NCBI GenBank assembly: GCA_046302715.1
Contig: JBKCHQ010000033.1
Coordinates: 1 to 6,792, forward strand
Length of the DNA: 6,792 bases
DNA from: CAMCXT01 sp046302715
GTDB lineage: Bacteria > Bacteroidota > Bacteroidia > M30B66
Reading direction: 5' to 3'
Positions 1 through 6,792 of the stretch are shown here, piece by piece. Each line of letters begins with the position of its first letter. The stretch's first letter is position 1. The notes beneath the pieces were generated by a model, which was given only the letters and a program-made list of their open reading frames with translations, ran no database searches and had not been told where the DNA came from. Made by a program: the position numbers and the translations under genes.

Positions 1-845
1 AATATGTGTCTCCCTCTTTTACTTATAAACGAATTGAACACGAATACACCACACTAGGCGCATATTTCTTTCAAACCGATATCGAGCAATATGCGGCAGG
101 TTTGACCTTAAATCTGTTTAAAAGTCGGTTGACTCTAACCGGTAATTTTGGGCAACAGCGGGATAATCTTCAAGGCCTTCGTTTGCGCACCTCAACCCGA
201 AACATTAGTTCACTGGCGGGTAATTTCAATCCATCGCCCAACTGGGGCGCATCGTTCAACTATTCGAACTACGGGTTAACGCAGAGCCCACTTCCTAAAA
301 CGCTTACCGACAGCACCCGCATCAACCAGGTAAATAATGCTATTAGTATTGTGCCTCGTTACACAGCTAAAGGAAAAAAGTTTTCGCACAACTTCAACCT
401 GGTGCTGGGCTACAATGCCATGAGCAATTTGGGTGCTTCGTTGGGCGCTTCGGCCGATATTACGAGCTACAATACCTCTCTCAATTACACTTTAACGCAT
501 CTAAAAAGTAATTTCAGCGGAGCCCTTGTGCCCACCCGAATCGTTTCGGGTACACAAGCCGGCGATATACAGTCGCTTGGAACCAGCGCACAACTTTCGC
601 GCAGCTTTGCGAAAGGAATTATACAGGCTAATTACGTATACGGATATTTTTCGAACACCTTCAATGGTGTTGGCAATGGAAGCACCCAAACCCATACCTT
701 AAGTTTTGCTGCCCAGCCTAAAAAATGGCCTTCGGCATCACTCAATCTCCAGTATATCAATAATGCCAGTTTGAATAATGCCGCCGGGACATCGTTCAAA
801 GAACTCTATGTGAATTTAAGTATTTCCTACACTTTCAGTAAATGA
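1..845 (+). CDS. Outer-membrane beta-barrel-type protein, C-terminal part (5' end outside window)
   Basis: The frame is open from the first base; the first whole codon is at 3 and the TGA stop at 843-845, giving 280 visible residues. A GTG at 6 could be read as a start, but it lies inside a continuing frame with no signal peptide after it, so the true start is probably upstream. The visible part has many short strands alternating polar and hydrophobic residues, rich in Asn, Ser, Tyr and Phe, for example LTLTGNFGQQRDNL, IIQANYVYGYFSNTF and SASLNLQYINN. They are separated by Asn/Gly/Ser turns. The last strand is LYVNLSISYTFSK, a typical closing barrel strand with aromatics near the C-terminus, though followed by Ser-Lys rather than ending on Phe. 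The likely location is the outer membrane. The early segment with TTLGAYFFQTDIEQY followed by the LTLTG strand resembles, from memory, Bacteroidota barrel proteins without assigned function. Strand number and substrate cannot be judged. It overlaps the next gene by 4 bases. Confidence 0.8.
   Translation, partial: YVSPSFTYKRIEHEYTTLGAYFFQTDIEQYAAGLTLNLFKSRLTLTGNFGQQRDNLQGLRLRTSTRNISSLAGNFNPSPNWGASFNYSNYGLTQSPLPKTLTDSTRINQVNNAISIVPRYTAKGKKFSHNFNLVLGYNAMSNLGASLGASADITSYNTSLNYTLTHLKSNFSGALVPTRIVSGTQAGDIQSLGTSAQLSRSFAKGIIQANYVYGYFSNTFNGVGNGSTQTHTLSFAAQPKKWPSASLNLQYINNASLNNAAGTSFKELYVNLSISYTFSK
842..845 (+). promoter_or_regulatory. ATGA stop/start overlap (translational coupling)
   Basis: The TGA stop of the barrel gene (843-845) overlaps the ATG of the giant gene (842-844). 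The ATG is chosen because a textbook signal peptide follows it at once. No purine-rich Shine-Dalgarno element precedes it; the preceding bases, around 820-841, are AT-rich and pyrimidine-leaning, as is usual in Bacteroidota. Terminating ribosomes probably re-initiate here, tying output of the two proteins together. No separate promoter for the second gene is visible. Confidence 0.75.
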
Positions 846-889
846 AAAAACTGCTTTTCCTCTTACTTGTTTCCACCGTGCTTAGAGCA
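842..889 (+). other. Sec signal peptide of the giant protein
   Basis: Residues 1-16 read MKKLLFLLLVSTVLRA: two Lys, a hydrophobic core of about ten residues, then a short polar stretch ending in Ala. Cleavage is expected after Ala16, leaving Gln17 at the mature N-terminus, the common Ala-Gln form in Bacteroidota. The lack of Cys at +1 argues for signal peptidase I rather than lipoprotein processing. Confidence 0.9.
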
Positions 890-3800
890 CAAAATAGTGT
901 GAATGTTTCGCTGATTATACCTTCGCCTTATAGCCAGTATTTTAACGACTACACCCAGTTTGTAGGGCAAAATGTGCTTACCCTCACCAATACAACCAAT
1001 AACACCTTACAAGTAAAGCTTTTGGGAAGCATTGAGGGGCTCGATAACGGATTGTTTGTACGTACATTAAACACCTATACGCCAGCAAATCCTATTGTGT
1101 TGGCGCCCAATCAAGTGTACTCAGTCACCGCTGCCTCACCCTCGCGCAATTTTCTGGATATAAACAATACCGAGAATAATATTTCTGAGCAGCAACAATT
1201 ATCTATTGCGGCTTCGGGGATGATTCCCGAAGGAACGTATCGCATTTGTGTAGCAGCTTATGATTATGCGACCAACGAACCGCTTTCGCCCGAAGGGGCA
1301 GGTTGTGCCATTGTTACCATTTCCTACCCTGTTCCGCCCATTTTACTGGTGCCCACTTGCCACAGCTCGGTGGTTTTACCGTTGCCTTCATTTTCGTGGA
1401 CAGGCGTTTTCTCGCCCGATGCAAATTTTCTATATGATTTGTATCTGCTAAAACTCAGCGAAGGGCAAATACCGGATGATGCCATGTGGCTGGCCATTTC
1501 GTCGAATGTGGGAAATCCATTAAAAATTTCGAATATTCAAAGCTTAGGGTATCAGTATAAGGTTTCTGATATTCCGCTTCAATATGGAGCCAAATATGCC
1601 TGGTGCGTTGTGGCGCGCGAGCAAACAGGAAAACTTAAAATTGGCAATCAGGGCCGCAGTGAGGTATGCACCTTCGATTTTTTGCCCGCTGGCGGCCCCG
1701 TAATTTTAGCTGATGAAACAAACGGGCCGTCGGTTATAGATACGTTTAACCTAAATAACACCTCCATTAGTGGTCGTATTATGTACCGCTATTTTAATGA
1801 TGAGGATTTTACAACCGTTACAACGCAACCGGCATATACCCCAAGCATTTCTGTTGGTGGCACTTCCATGAACGCGCTCGAATTGGCTCAATCGTCTTCC
1901 GGCAACGCAGGCAGGCCAAATGGCAGTGCCGCTGATGGAGTCGATTTCAATCAAATCATTGTTTCTGGCAATACAGCCGAACGATCTACAATTAAAATAG
2001 ATCCTTCTAAAAAATATCTTTACGAAAACACCCTATCGAACAACGGATCTGATCCTTTGCGCAATACAGAACTGGCTGTTTATCTGGAATATGTTGCCGT
2101 AACAAAAAACTGGTCGGGAAATACCGAAACACCGAAAGAATATTTTCAGGTGGTGCCCGGTATGGAAATGTTTTACGACAGAAGCTGTCAAAATACCATG
2201 GGAGCCTGTCTTGATCCACAAATGACGTATGCTGCACAGCAGGCCGGAATGCAAGTACCAACCTTTGTTTTCCAGCATAGAGGATTGGGGTCGGAATTGT
2301 TAGGAAGCGCAGTAACTGACGAAAACGGCAATTTCACATTCGATTTCGACCTTGCCGAAAACACTGGGCTGCTTGAACGCGAGGAGAATTTGATGAAAAT
2401 GGAATTCGTCGCCCCCGATTTTACGCTTACTCCTGAGATTGATATGGGGGTTTTTAATCCGGAAGCGGAGGTAGCAAACCCAGCAAATAATTTTTCAAAT
2501 GGATTTAACAATTTTCTTTCGGGCAACTCGATGCTTCAAGGAAACCAGGGTTGGGGCGGAAACAATTCGCTTATAAATGGCTTTGGTGGAATGGGCAGTC
2601 AAACACCCGGACAGAATTTACAAATGGATATGCAACAAGGTCCGAGCGGTCCATCAATGCCCGATTTGTTTACTATTCCAAACGAAGATCCGCTTAATGC
2701 ATGTACGCCTTACACCGCAGAATATGTATTCAAGGTGTTGCGTATTAAAGTGATGGATCCGCTTTACGCCAGTCCCGACATTCTCATTTTTGCGCAGCCC
2801 GGCGAAAGCCTCGTGTTGCCAACCGTGAGCACCTTTGTGAATTCCTTTGATGTAGAATATTCTGTGGTGGCTGGTGGCCTCGAAAAAGATAAAGACATCC
2901 TGCTCTTGCAGCCCAACCAACCCATCTCTAACATCAAAGTTCTGCAAGGCCGCACCAGCAGTTTCTGGCGCAGTAAGCCTGACAATTTCCCATTGCATGA
3001 AGGGATGGACATCAATCCTGCGGGTTCATTCTCTATCGATAGCGAAACGCCCTATTTTCAAAGCGGAAACGTGACTCGCCCGAGTGCACTGAGACTCACC
3101 TCATTTGAGCACAGCAGTACCATCGGAAAATTGACACTTAAGAAATTAATTCCAAAGGGAACGCATTACTTTAAGGCCGAGGTCCCATTAACTGCGAATT
3201 ATAACTATACCAATACGTGGGGAAGCATTTTGAACGAAGCCCAGTTGCCCTATAATTTATCGGATGCGGTGCACAGTTTTAATTTCAGACCAGAACTTCT
3301 TAAGCGCACCCTAAAACTCGACCCCTTAAATCCCGAAATTCTGGTTCGGGTAATGACACAATCCAATTTGCAAAACAGGGGGCTTAAAGATGTTAATGTT
3401 GTGCTTTACTCGTATCATCCCTCTCCGAGCAATTTGGAGGGTTATTATCCACCCCAATTTGCGTTAACAGACACAAACGGCTATTACCGCTTTACTAATT
3501 TGCCTGTAGAAGAAAACGAGAACGGACAGGTAATGGCCAGACGAAAAATTCTTTTTTACAAAGAGGGGTATAAATCGTTTTGGTTTCCTTCAGTTAGCTC
3601 AGAACCCGGGGTAGGTGGGCTGGCATTCGATAAAATTCCAGCATTAAAAAAAGGGCAACGCTTTTTCACCAACGAGTTGCTGATGGAGGGAGGCACTTCG
3701 GTTTACGGATTTGTGCGCGACGAAGATGGTAATCCGGTTTCGGCCCTCATTCAAATCGAAGATGGCGCGTATCATATAACTGAAAATGTGAATTCGGGGA

Positions 3801-6792
3801 CATTGTTGGCTAACGGTTATGGAAGTCCTTTACGCAAAAGTGTGCCCGACGAAGAACTTGCATTCAATCCAATAACGGTAGGCTCAGGAATTTTTTCGGG
3901 GTTTTCGTTTGGCGCCCCCGCAACAGGTTCAAATCAGAATTCGAATGCCCGAACCGCGACTACATACGCCCGCTTTTCGATGAAAGCGCCTGCCTTGGGC
4001 CCCAACACCCGAGTTATTATCCAGCCGTTATCTGAGCAGTATTTTGCCGATACTTTTTATGTGAGCATTCCCGCGCAAACTACGTCTCTAAACATCGGTA
4101 CATTTGTGGTGCTTGAAAAGCTACATCGGGTGAAAGTAACGGTTAAACATCGTCAACCAACGCCCGAGATGGCACAGGGGGCTCGGGTTGAGATTGGCGA
4201 AAATGTAAAAAACACGAATGCGAGCGGGGTGGCATACTTTAAATTTCCCACACCCGATGCGTATTTCAGGGTATACATAAAAGACGGTAACCGCATTCCG
4301 ATTGAGGAATACAAGTATCTGCCCGTATCGAAGCGTTACATTAATCTGGAATACACAACTGTTCCGGGCATGTCGGTAAGTGGTAAAGTTACCGATGCGC
4401 AAAGCGGGCAACCTATAGCCAATGCGCGCATTTTTTATCAAAGTACGTCCAACGAGTATGGGGCGGTACTTACCGAAACGTTTAGTGATGCTTCGGGAAA
4501 TTATACATTACAGGGCTTGCCCACATCGGCAGTTACCATTTCCTGTTCGGCCAATCACCCCGATTTAACCTACATCGGATCGCAGCAAGGCATTGCAAAT
4601 CCGGCATATTCGGTAAGCAATATAAACTTTGCGCTAAATCGGTTTGCGGGAGGTTCCATAACTAAAATCTGGGGCTTCCCGGTGGAGCTGCAGTCGGCGC
4701 TCGATTTGGGCAACGGCACATACCGTATTAGCGGAGCATTGGTTAAAATTCCCGAAAACCCCAACTTTGCTTTTGACGACAGTTTGCAGCGCGTTCGTTT
4801 TGCGAATGTAATTGTTGTTGCATCGGGGCAGCAAAATGCACAAGGTCAACCCATTTTACAGCCCGAGCAGGATAATTTCATCACACAAGAGGCGCAGCTT
4901 CGCCTTCGCCTGAAAAACACGTTTTATGCCGACCTAAAAGGCAAGGCGCCCAACAATACTGCCAAAATAGAGGTATTGAAACAGGGTGGCTCCGGCGGTG
5001 CTCTTGCCGGTAAGGTAAAGACCGATTTGGAATCGTTCCGCTTTTCGTTTGATTACGATGGTGCATTTTATCTGGGTGAATCAATAGGCGTATCATCAGT
5101 GAATGCTCTTGTGTCGAATCCACAAACATCACCTTCGCGCGACTATTTTCTAATGGACCTTAATGCGCAATTTGTACCCAAGACCATAGCATTTTCGGTA
5201 CATGGATTTCAGGCAACGGCAGATAGTGCCCTGTCGAAATTGCGTAACGATACCTTTATTGTTAAAACACGATTGCATCCAAACATCCCCCTTTCTAAAA
5301 ATGTTAGCATAGATGCAGGAAATATTCGCGTTCATGCACAAGGCATTACCATACCGCAAACGGGAGAAAACCTCGAATTTAAGCTGGAAGATTGGACCGT
5401 TAGGGCAAACTCGGCATGGGCATTTAGCATTCCGCTTGGCGGGATTGTTATTCCGGGTGCCACGCTTGTAACTAAAATGGCCAATTTGCCGGTGAAAGAT
5501 TTGATACTTCGGCCAAGCGAAATATTGATGCAGCAGGCCAATGTAGATTTGGAAAATTTAAGTATGGGGGATGGATCCATTACCTTGTATCAATATAATA
5601 ACAACAAAGCCTATTTCTACCTCGATCCCGCGTGTTCGGGCGATTTAAAACCCCACTGGCGATTTGATTTATATAACAATACGTCCGGCAATCCTTCGTG
5701 TTACATTCAGGGGCTATTGGGCTTCGAACCAACCGATAAAATAAATATCGGCGCATTTACCGTGTTTAGCGACAATAACACACTGGTACAGCCGCTTCAG
5801 ACAACAGAATACGTGTTTCATAAAATCAGCAAGGTTAAGGTTCACAATGTGAGTAATCTTTCAGACGGACTCGAGTTGGTATGTTCTGCCGATATGCAAA
5901 TCCCCGGATCGGTTAGTGGAACCCTAATTCTTAGCTATACTAAACCCAGCCAGCGGAAGATAAAATCGTTCGATTTGTATGTGGAAAGTAAAGGCAAGGT
6001 TTACTTTAACGCCAACAACGATGTAAGCGGCTACGTTTTTTCAGGTAATTCGTTTGTCTCCAATGGCTCACTTCATTTCGAAAACGACGATCCGAACGAT
6101 GGTAAACGCATCGAGTTGATCGGGATTTTAACCCGGAAACTCGAAGGCGGTGTTTACACCACCGAAATTACGATACCTACCTTACTTTCGGGGCAATACC
6201 AGAAAATACCGCTTACAGGCAACGCTAATGCATACCTTGAAGTGATTATCGGCAAACAGGAGGTTATTTCTGGCAACTGGGACTACCTGCGATACACGGC
6301 CGATCTCATTTCGGAAGGAGGGCTCGTCGACAATCGTTTAGATTATGTTGTGTCGGGGGCGGTAGAGGTAAATAAAGACGGTAGTAATGAGATTGCCATT
6401 ACAGATGTTCAAACGCCGCTAGGCGCCTTGAACATCGTTTTTGACTGGGAAACGGCTACGTTTTTAGGGACATTAAGTGTAACCAAAACGATACCGATTG
6501 GGCCCTCGGTAAATTTGAAAGAAGGCTTGTTCGAAATCATGTTCAGTGGCGACGGTTTTTACTTTGATGTGGTGGGTAAAGTAAGCATCACCGGACTGGA
6601 AGCTTTAGCCGATTTAAACTTTGGTTTCCTTACCGGATACCATACCGCACTACCCGATTGGGTAATTGCGCGGCATAATGGATTGATGTCGATAAAACGG
6701 GTGCCCGAAGAATTAACAGCTGAAGGGATAAAGGGCTTGTATTTTAATGTGAATTTCTCGCCTCCGGCAGCGAATTGGAACACTACCATTCC
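842..6792 (+). CDS. Giant exported multidomain protein, TANFOR-like/FN3-like/regulatory-like modules (3' end outside window)
   Basis: One frame runs without a stop from ATG 842 to the window end: 1,983 complete codons plus 2 bases. I translated it throughout and found no frameshift. Modules in order by residue: signal peptide 1-16; TANFOR-like 18-161; FN3-like 165-280; split beta-sandwich 307-505; Asn/Gly/Gln/Met-rich linker 539-607; unrecognised beta block 608-830; regulatory-like modules near 831-890, 951-1090, 1094-1161 and 1178-1266; then unrecognised beta-rich sequence 1268-1983. No catalytic motif, nucleotide-binding motif or internal transmembrane helix is apparent, so a structural, adhesive or ligand-binding role at the cell surface is likelier than an enzyme. 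There is no lipobox Cys after the signal peptide, so it is not a lipoprotein. The upstream barrel gene overlaps it and may encode its anchor or export partner; that is inference. The C-terminus is missing, so a type IX sorting domain can be neither confirmed nor excluded. The reading frame is certain; the function is unknown. Confidence 0.93.
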   Translation, partial: MKKLLFLLLVSTVLRAQNSVNVSLIIPSPYSQYFNDYTQFVGQNVLTLTNTTNNTLQVKLLGSIEGLDNGLFVRTLNTYTPANPIVLAPNQVYSVTAASPSRNFLDINNTENNISEQQQLSIAASGMIPEGTYRICVAAYDYATNEPLSPEGAGCAIVTISYPVPPILLVPTCHSSVVLPLPSFSWTGVFSPDANFLYDLYLLKLSEGQIPDDAMWLAISSNVGNPLKISNIQSLGYQYKVSDIPLQYGAKYAWCVVAREQTGKLKIGNQGRSEVCTFDFLPAGGPVILADETNGPSVIDTFNLNNTSISGRIMYRYFNDEDFTTVTTQPAYTPSISVGGTSMNALELAQSSSGNAGRPNGSAADGVDFNQIIVSGNTAERSTIKIDPSKKYLYENTLSNNGSDPLRNTELAVYLEYVAVTKNWSGNTETPKEYFQVVPGMEMFYDRSCQNTMGACLDPQMTYAAQQAGMQVPTFVFQHRGLGSELLGSAVTDENGNFTFDFDLAENTGLLEREENLMKMEFVAPDFTLTPEIDMGVFNPEAEVANPANNFSNGFNNFLSGNSMLQGNQGWGGNNSLINGFGGMGSQTPGQNLQMDMQQGPSGPSMPDLFTIPNEDPLNACTPYTAEYVFKVLRIKVMDPLYASPDILIFAQPGESLVLPTVSTFVNSFDVEYSVVAGGLEKDKDILLLQPNQPISNIKVLQGRTSSFWRSKPDNFPLHEGMDINPAGSFSIDSETPYFQSGNVTRPSALRLTSFEHSSTIGKLTLKKLIPKGTHYFKAEVPLTANYNYTNTWGSILNEAQLPYNLSDAVHSFNFRPELLKRTLKLDPLNPEILVRVMTQSNLQNRGLKDVNVVLYSYHPSPSNLEGYYPPQFALTDTNGYYRFTNLPVEENENGQVMARRKILFYKEGYKSFWFPSVSSEPGVGGLAFDKIPALKKGQRFFTNELLMEGGTSVYGFVRDEDGNPVSALIQIEDGAYHITENVNSGTLLANGYGSPLRKSVPDEELAFNPITVGSGIFSGFSFGAPATGSNQNSNARTATTYARFSMKAPALGPNTRVIIQPLSEQYFADTFYVSIPAQTTSLNIGTFVVLEKLHRVKVTVKHRQPTPEMAQGARVEIGENVKNTNASGVAYFKFPTPDAYFRVYIKDGNRIPIEEYKYLPVSKRYINLEYTTVPGMSVSGKVTDAQSGQPIANARIFYQSTSNEYGAVLTETFSDASGNYTLQGLPTSAVTISCSANHPDLTYIGSQQGIANPAYSVSNINFALNRFAGGSITKIWGFPVELQSALDLGNGTYRISGALVKIPENPNFAFDDSLQRVRFANVIVVASGQQNAQGQPILQPEQDNFITQEAQLRLRLKNTFYADLKGKAPNNTAKIEVLKQGGSGGALAGKVKTDLESFRFSFDYDGAFYLGESIGVSSVNALVSNPQTSPSRDYFLMDLNAQFVPKTIAFSVHGFQATADSALSKLRNDTFIVKTRLHPNIPLSKNVSIDAGNIRVHAQGITIPQTGENLEFKLEDWTVRANSAWAFSIPLGGIVIPGATLVTKMANLPVKDLILRPSEILMQQANVDLENLSMGDGSITLYQYNNNKAYFYLDPACSGDLKPHWRFDLYNNTSGNPSCYIQGLLGFEPTDKINIGAFTVFSDNNTLVQPLQTTEYVFHKISKVKVHNVSNLSDGLELVCSADMQIPGSVSGTLILSYTKPSQRKIKSFDLYVESKGKVYFNANNDVSGYVFSGNSFVSNGSLHFENDDPNDGKRIELIGILTRKLEGGVYTTEITIPTLLSGQYQKIPLTGNANAYLEVIIGKQEVISGNWDYLRYTADLISEGGLVDNRLDYVVSGAVEVNKDGSNEIAITDVQTPLGALNIVFDWETATFLGTLSVTKTIPIGPSVNLKEGLFEIMFSGDGFYFDVVGKVSITGLEALADLNFGFLTGYHTALPDWVIARHNGLMSIKRVPEELTAEGIKGLYFNVNFSPPAANWNTTI
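893..1681 (+). other. TANFOR-like domain followed by FN3-like domain
   Basis: Residues 18-161 have the pattern I associate with the TANFOR domain of Tannerella and other Bacteroidota: an opening VSLIIPSPYSQYFNDY segment, a middle with LTNTTNNTLQVKLLG, a PIVLAPNQVYSV strand, then PEGTYRICVAAYDY (129-142) and a second Cys at 155. Cys136 and Cys155 may form a disulfide. A PPILLVP linker then leads into residues 165-280, an Ig/FN3-like beta sandwich: FSWTG, YDLYLLKLSEG, the late strand YGAKYAWCVVA (Trp254) and a closing VCTFDF strand. Cys173, Cys255 and Cys276 lie here. TANFOR-type domains sit at the N-termini of secreted Bacteroidota proteins; their ligand is not known to me. The TANFOR assignment is from remembered family pattern, not a search. 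Confidence 0.6.
1760..2356 (+). other. Beta-sandwich module with large insertion (carboxypeptidase-regulatory-like)
   Basis: Residues 307-505 start with TSISGRIMYRYF, the first strand expected of a regulatory-like module, and end with TDENGNFTFDF (492-502), the characteristic Asp-x-x-Gly-x-Phe/Tyr-x-Phe strand of that fold. A second strand, PLRNTELAVYLEYVAV, begins at 405. The roughly 90 residues between the first and second strands are an insertion rich in Ser, Gly, Asn and Thr that does not look like the usual fold, so this is a split or elaborated copy. Such modules usually act as spacers or binding domains in exported Bacteroidota proteins. Confidence 0.5.
2456..2662 (+). other. Asn/Gly/Gln/Met-rich low-complexity linker
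   Basis: Residues 539-607 are dominated by Asn, Gly, Gln, Ser, Met and Pro, with short runs such as NNFSNGFNNFLSGNS, GGNNS and MDMQQGPSGPSM. The segment is probably disordered or flexible and joins the N-terminal domain group to the rest of the protein. It is not a perfect tandem repeat at the DNA or protein level. It stands out because flanking sequence is regular beta strand. Confidence 0.7.
2663..3331 (+). other. Unrecognised beta-rich block of the giant protein
   Basis: Residues 608-830 follow the flexible linker. Strand-like stretches include AEYVFKVLRIKVMD, DVEYSVVAGGL, KDILLLQPNQPISNIKVLQ and GTHYFKAEVPL. There is no motif I recognise and no catalytic signature. The part near 710-745 (RSKPDNFPLHEGMDINPAG) is polar and loop-like. 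A single Cys at 621 has no obvious partner nearby. It may be one or two further beta-sandwich domains too diverged to name. Confidence 0.4.
3332..4639 (+). other. Chain of carboxypeptidase-regulatory-like beta-sandwich modules
   Basis: Four copies of the theme can be seen at differing quality. Residues 831-890: PEILVRVM opening, then LKDVNVVLYSY and TDTNGYYRFTNLP. Residues 951-1090: the opening GTSVYGFVRDEDGNPVSA is clear, but the rest is interrupted by a Ser/Gly/Asn-rich loop (about 980-1040) before strand YARFSMKAPAL. Residues 1094-1161: HRVKVTVKHRQPTPEMAQGA, then NASGVAYFKFP. Residues 1178-1266 are the most canonical: SVSGKVTDAQSGQPIANA, then SDASGNYTLQGLP (1215-1227). In this fold, the Gly-x-Val/Phe-x-Asp opening and Asp-x-x-Gly-x-Tyr closing strands are diagnostic. 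These modules are common as rigid spacers in exported and TonB-linked Bacteroidota proteins. Confidence 0.7.
4643..6792 (+). other. Long beta-rich region of unknown fold (continues past window)
   Basis: Residues 1268-1983 are almost entirely strand-like, with alternating hydrophobic and polar residues and Gly/Asn/Asp turns. It opens with KIWGFPVELQSALDLGNG and TYRISGALVKIP. Later examples are SFDLYVESKGKVYFNAN, GALNIVFDWETATFLGTL and GLFEIMFSGDGFYFDVVGK (from 1895). Recurring themes are V-S-G or I-S-G turns before a strand, and paired strands of 8-12 residues. Cys1598 and Cys1620 flank a short loop and could form a disulfide. No coiled coil or membrane helix is seen. I do not recognise the family; an elongated beta-sheet or beta-solenoid-like rod is one reading of the pattern. 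It has no visible end in the window. Confidence 0.6.

Noticed and set aside
6..8. GTG as the true start of the first gene
   Set aside because: The frame is open upstream to the window edge, no signal peptide follows, and a barrel needs one; the visible part reads as the C-terminal part of a longer protein.
1260..1451. Plus-strand 63-codon frame in another phase
   Set aside because: It sits inside the TANFOR-like and FN3-like coding sequence, whose own frame gives a coherent protein; no start signal or recognisable product.
2188..2526. Minus-strand open frame of 112 codons, and similar ones at 2654-2998, 4121-4441 and elsewhere
   Set aside because: All lie wholly inside the plus-strand giant gene, show no domain or signal peptide, and have compositions expected from the antisense of a beta-rich coding region.
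3646..3652. Run of seven A in slippery phase (A AAA AAA), and a similar A AAA AAC at 4207-4213
   Set aside because: Such heptamers are expected by chance in a gene this long. I see no convincing downstream stem and no upstream Shine-Dalgarno stimulator, and the zero frame continues for kilobases.
6145..6156. Short inverted repeat GGTGT-TT-ACACC
   Set aside because: A five-base stem inside coding sequence with no T-run after it; not a terminator and too short to be a meaningful operator.

Overview
The window is coding from end to end on the plus strand. It holds two genes, both cut by the window edges: the 3' part of an outer-membrane beta-barrel-type gene (1-845), and the 5' 1,983 codons of a giant secreted multidomain protein (842-6792, still open at the last base). 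They overlap in an ATGA motif, so they are very probably co-transcribed and translationally coupled. I find no RNA gene, insertion sequence, CRISPR array, terminator or intergenic spacer.

The organism is most likely a member of Bacteroidota. Reasons: a signal peptide ending in Ala-Gln; no Shine-Dalgarno sequence before the visible start; an N-terminal segment resembling the TANFOR domain known from Tannerella and relatives; and repeated carboxypeptidase-regulatory-like beta-sandwich modules. Base composition is moderate by eye and codon choice (frequent TCG, GAA, AAC, CCC) looks alike in the two genes, so I see no sign of recent transfer. I cannot place it below phylum.

Layout: 1-842 encodes the last 280 residues of a protein with many alternating-pattern beta strands, ending in Tyr-Thr-Phe-Ser-Lys, as expected for an outer-membrane barrel. 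The giant gene then encodes, in order: a signal peptide (842-889); a TANFOR-like domain and a fibronectin-III-like domain (893-1681); a first beta-sandwich module with a large insertion (1760-2356); an Asn/Gly/Gln/Met-rich linker (2456-2662); an unrecognised beta-rich block (2663-3331); a chain of about four regulatory-like modules (3332-4639); and at least 716 residues of beta-rich sequence matching no family I know (4643 to the end).

Taken together, the pair looks like a cell-surface system: a barrel in the outer membrane and a very long, modular, exported stalk or adhesin-like protein made from the same message. The physical partnership is inferred from gene overlap and protein type, not shown by the sequence. 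The C-terminus of the giant protein, which would show whether it carries a type IX secretion sorting domain, lies outside the window.
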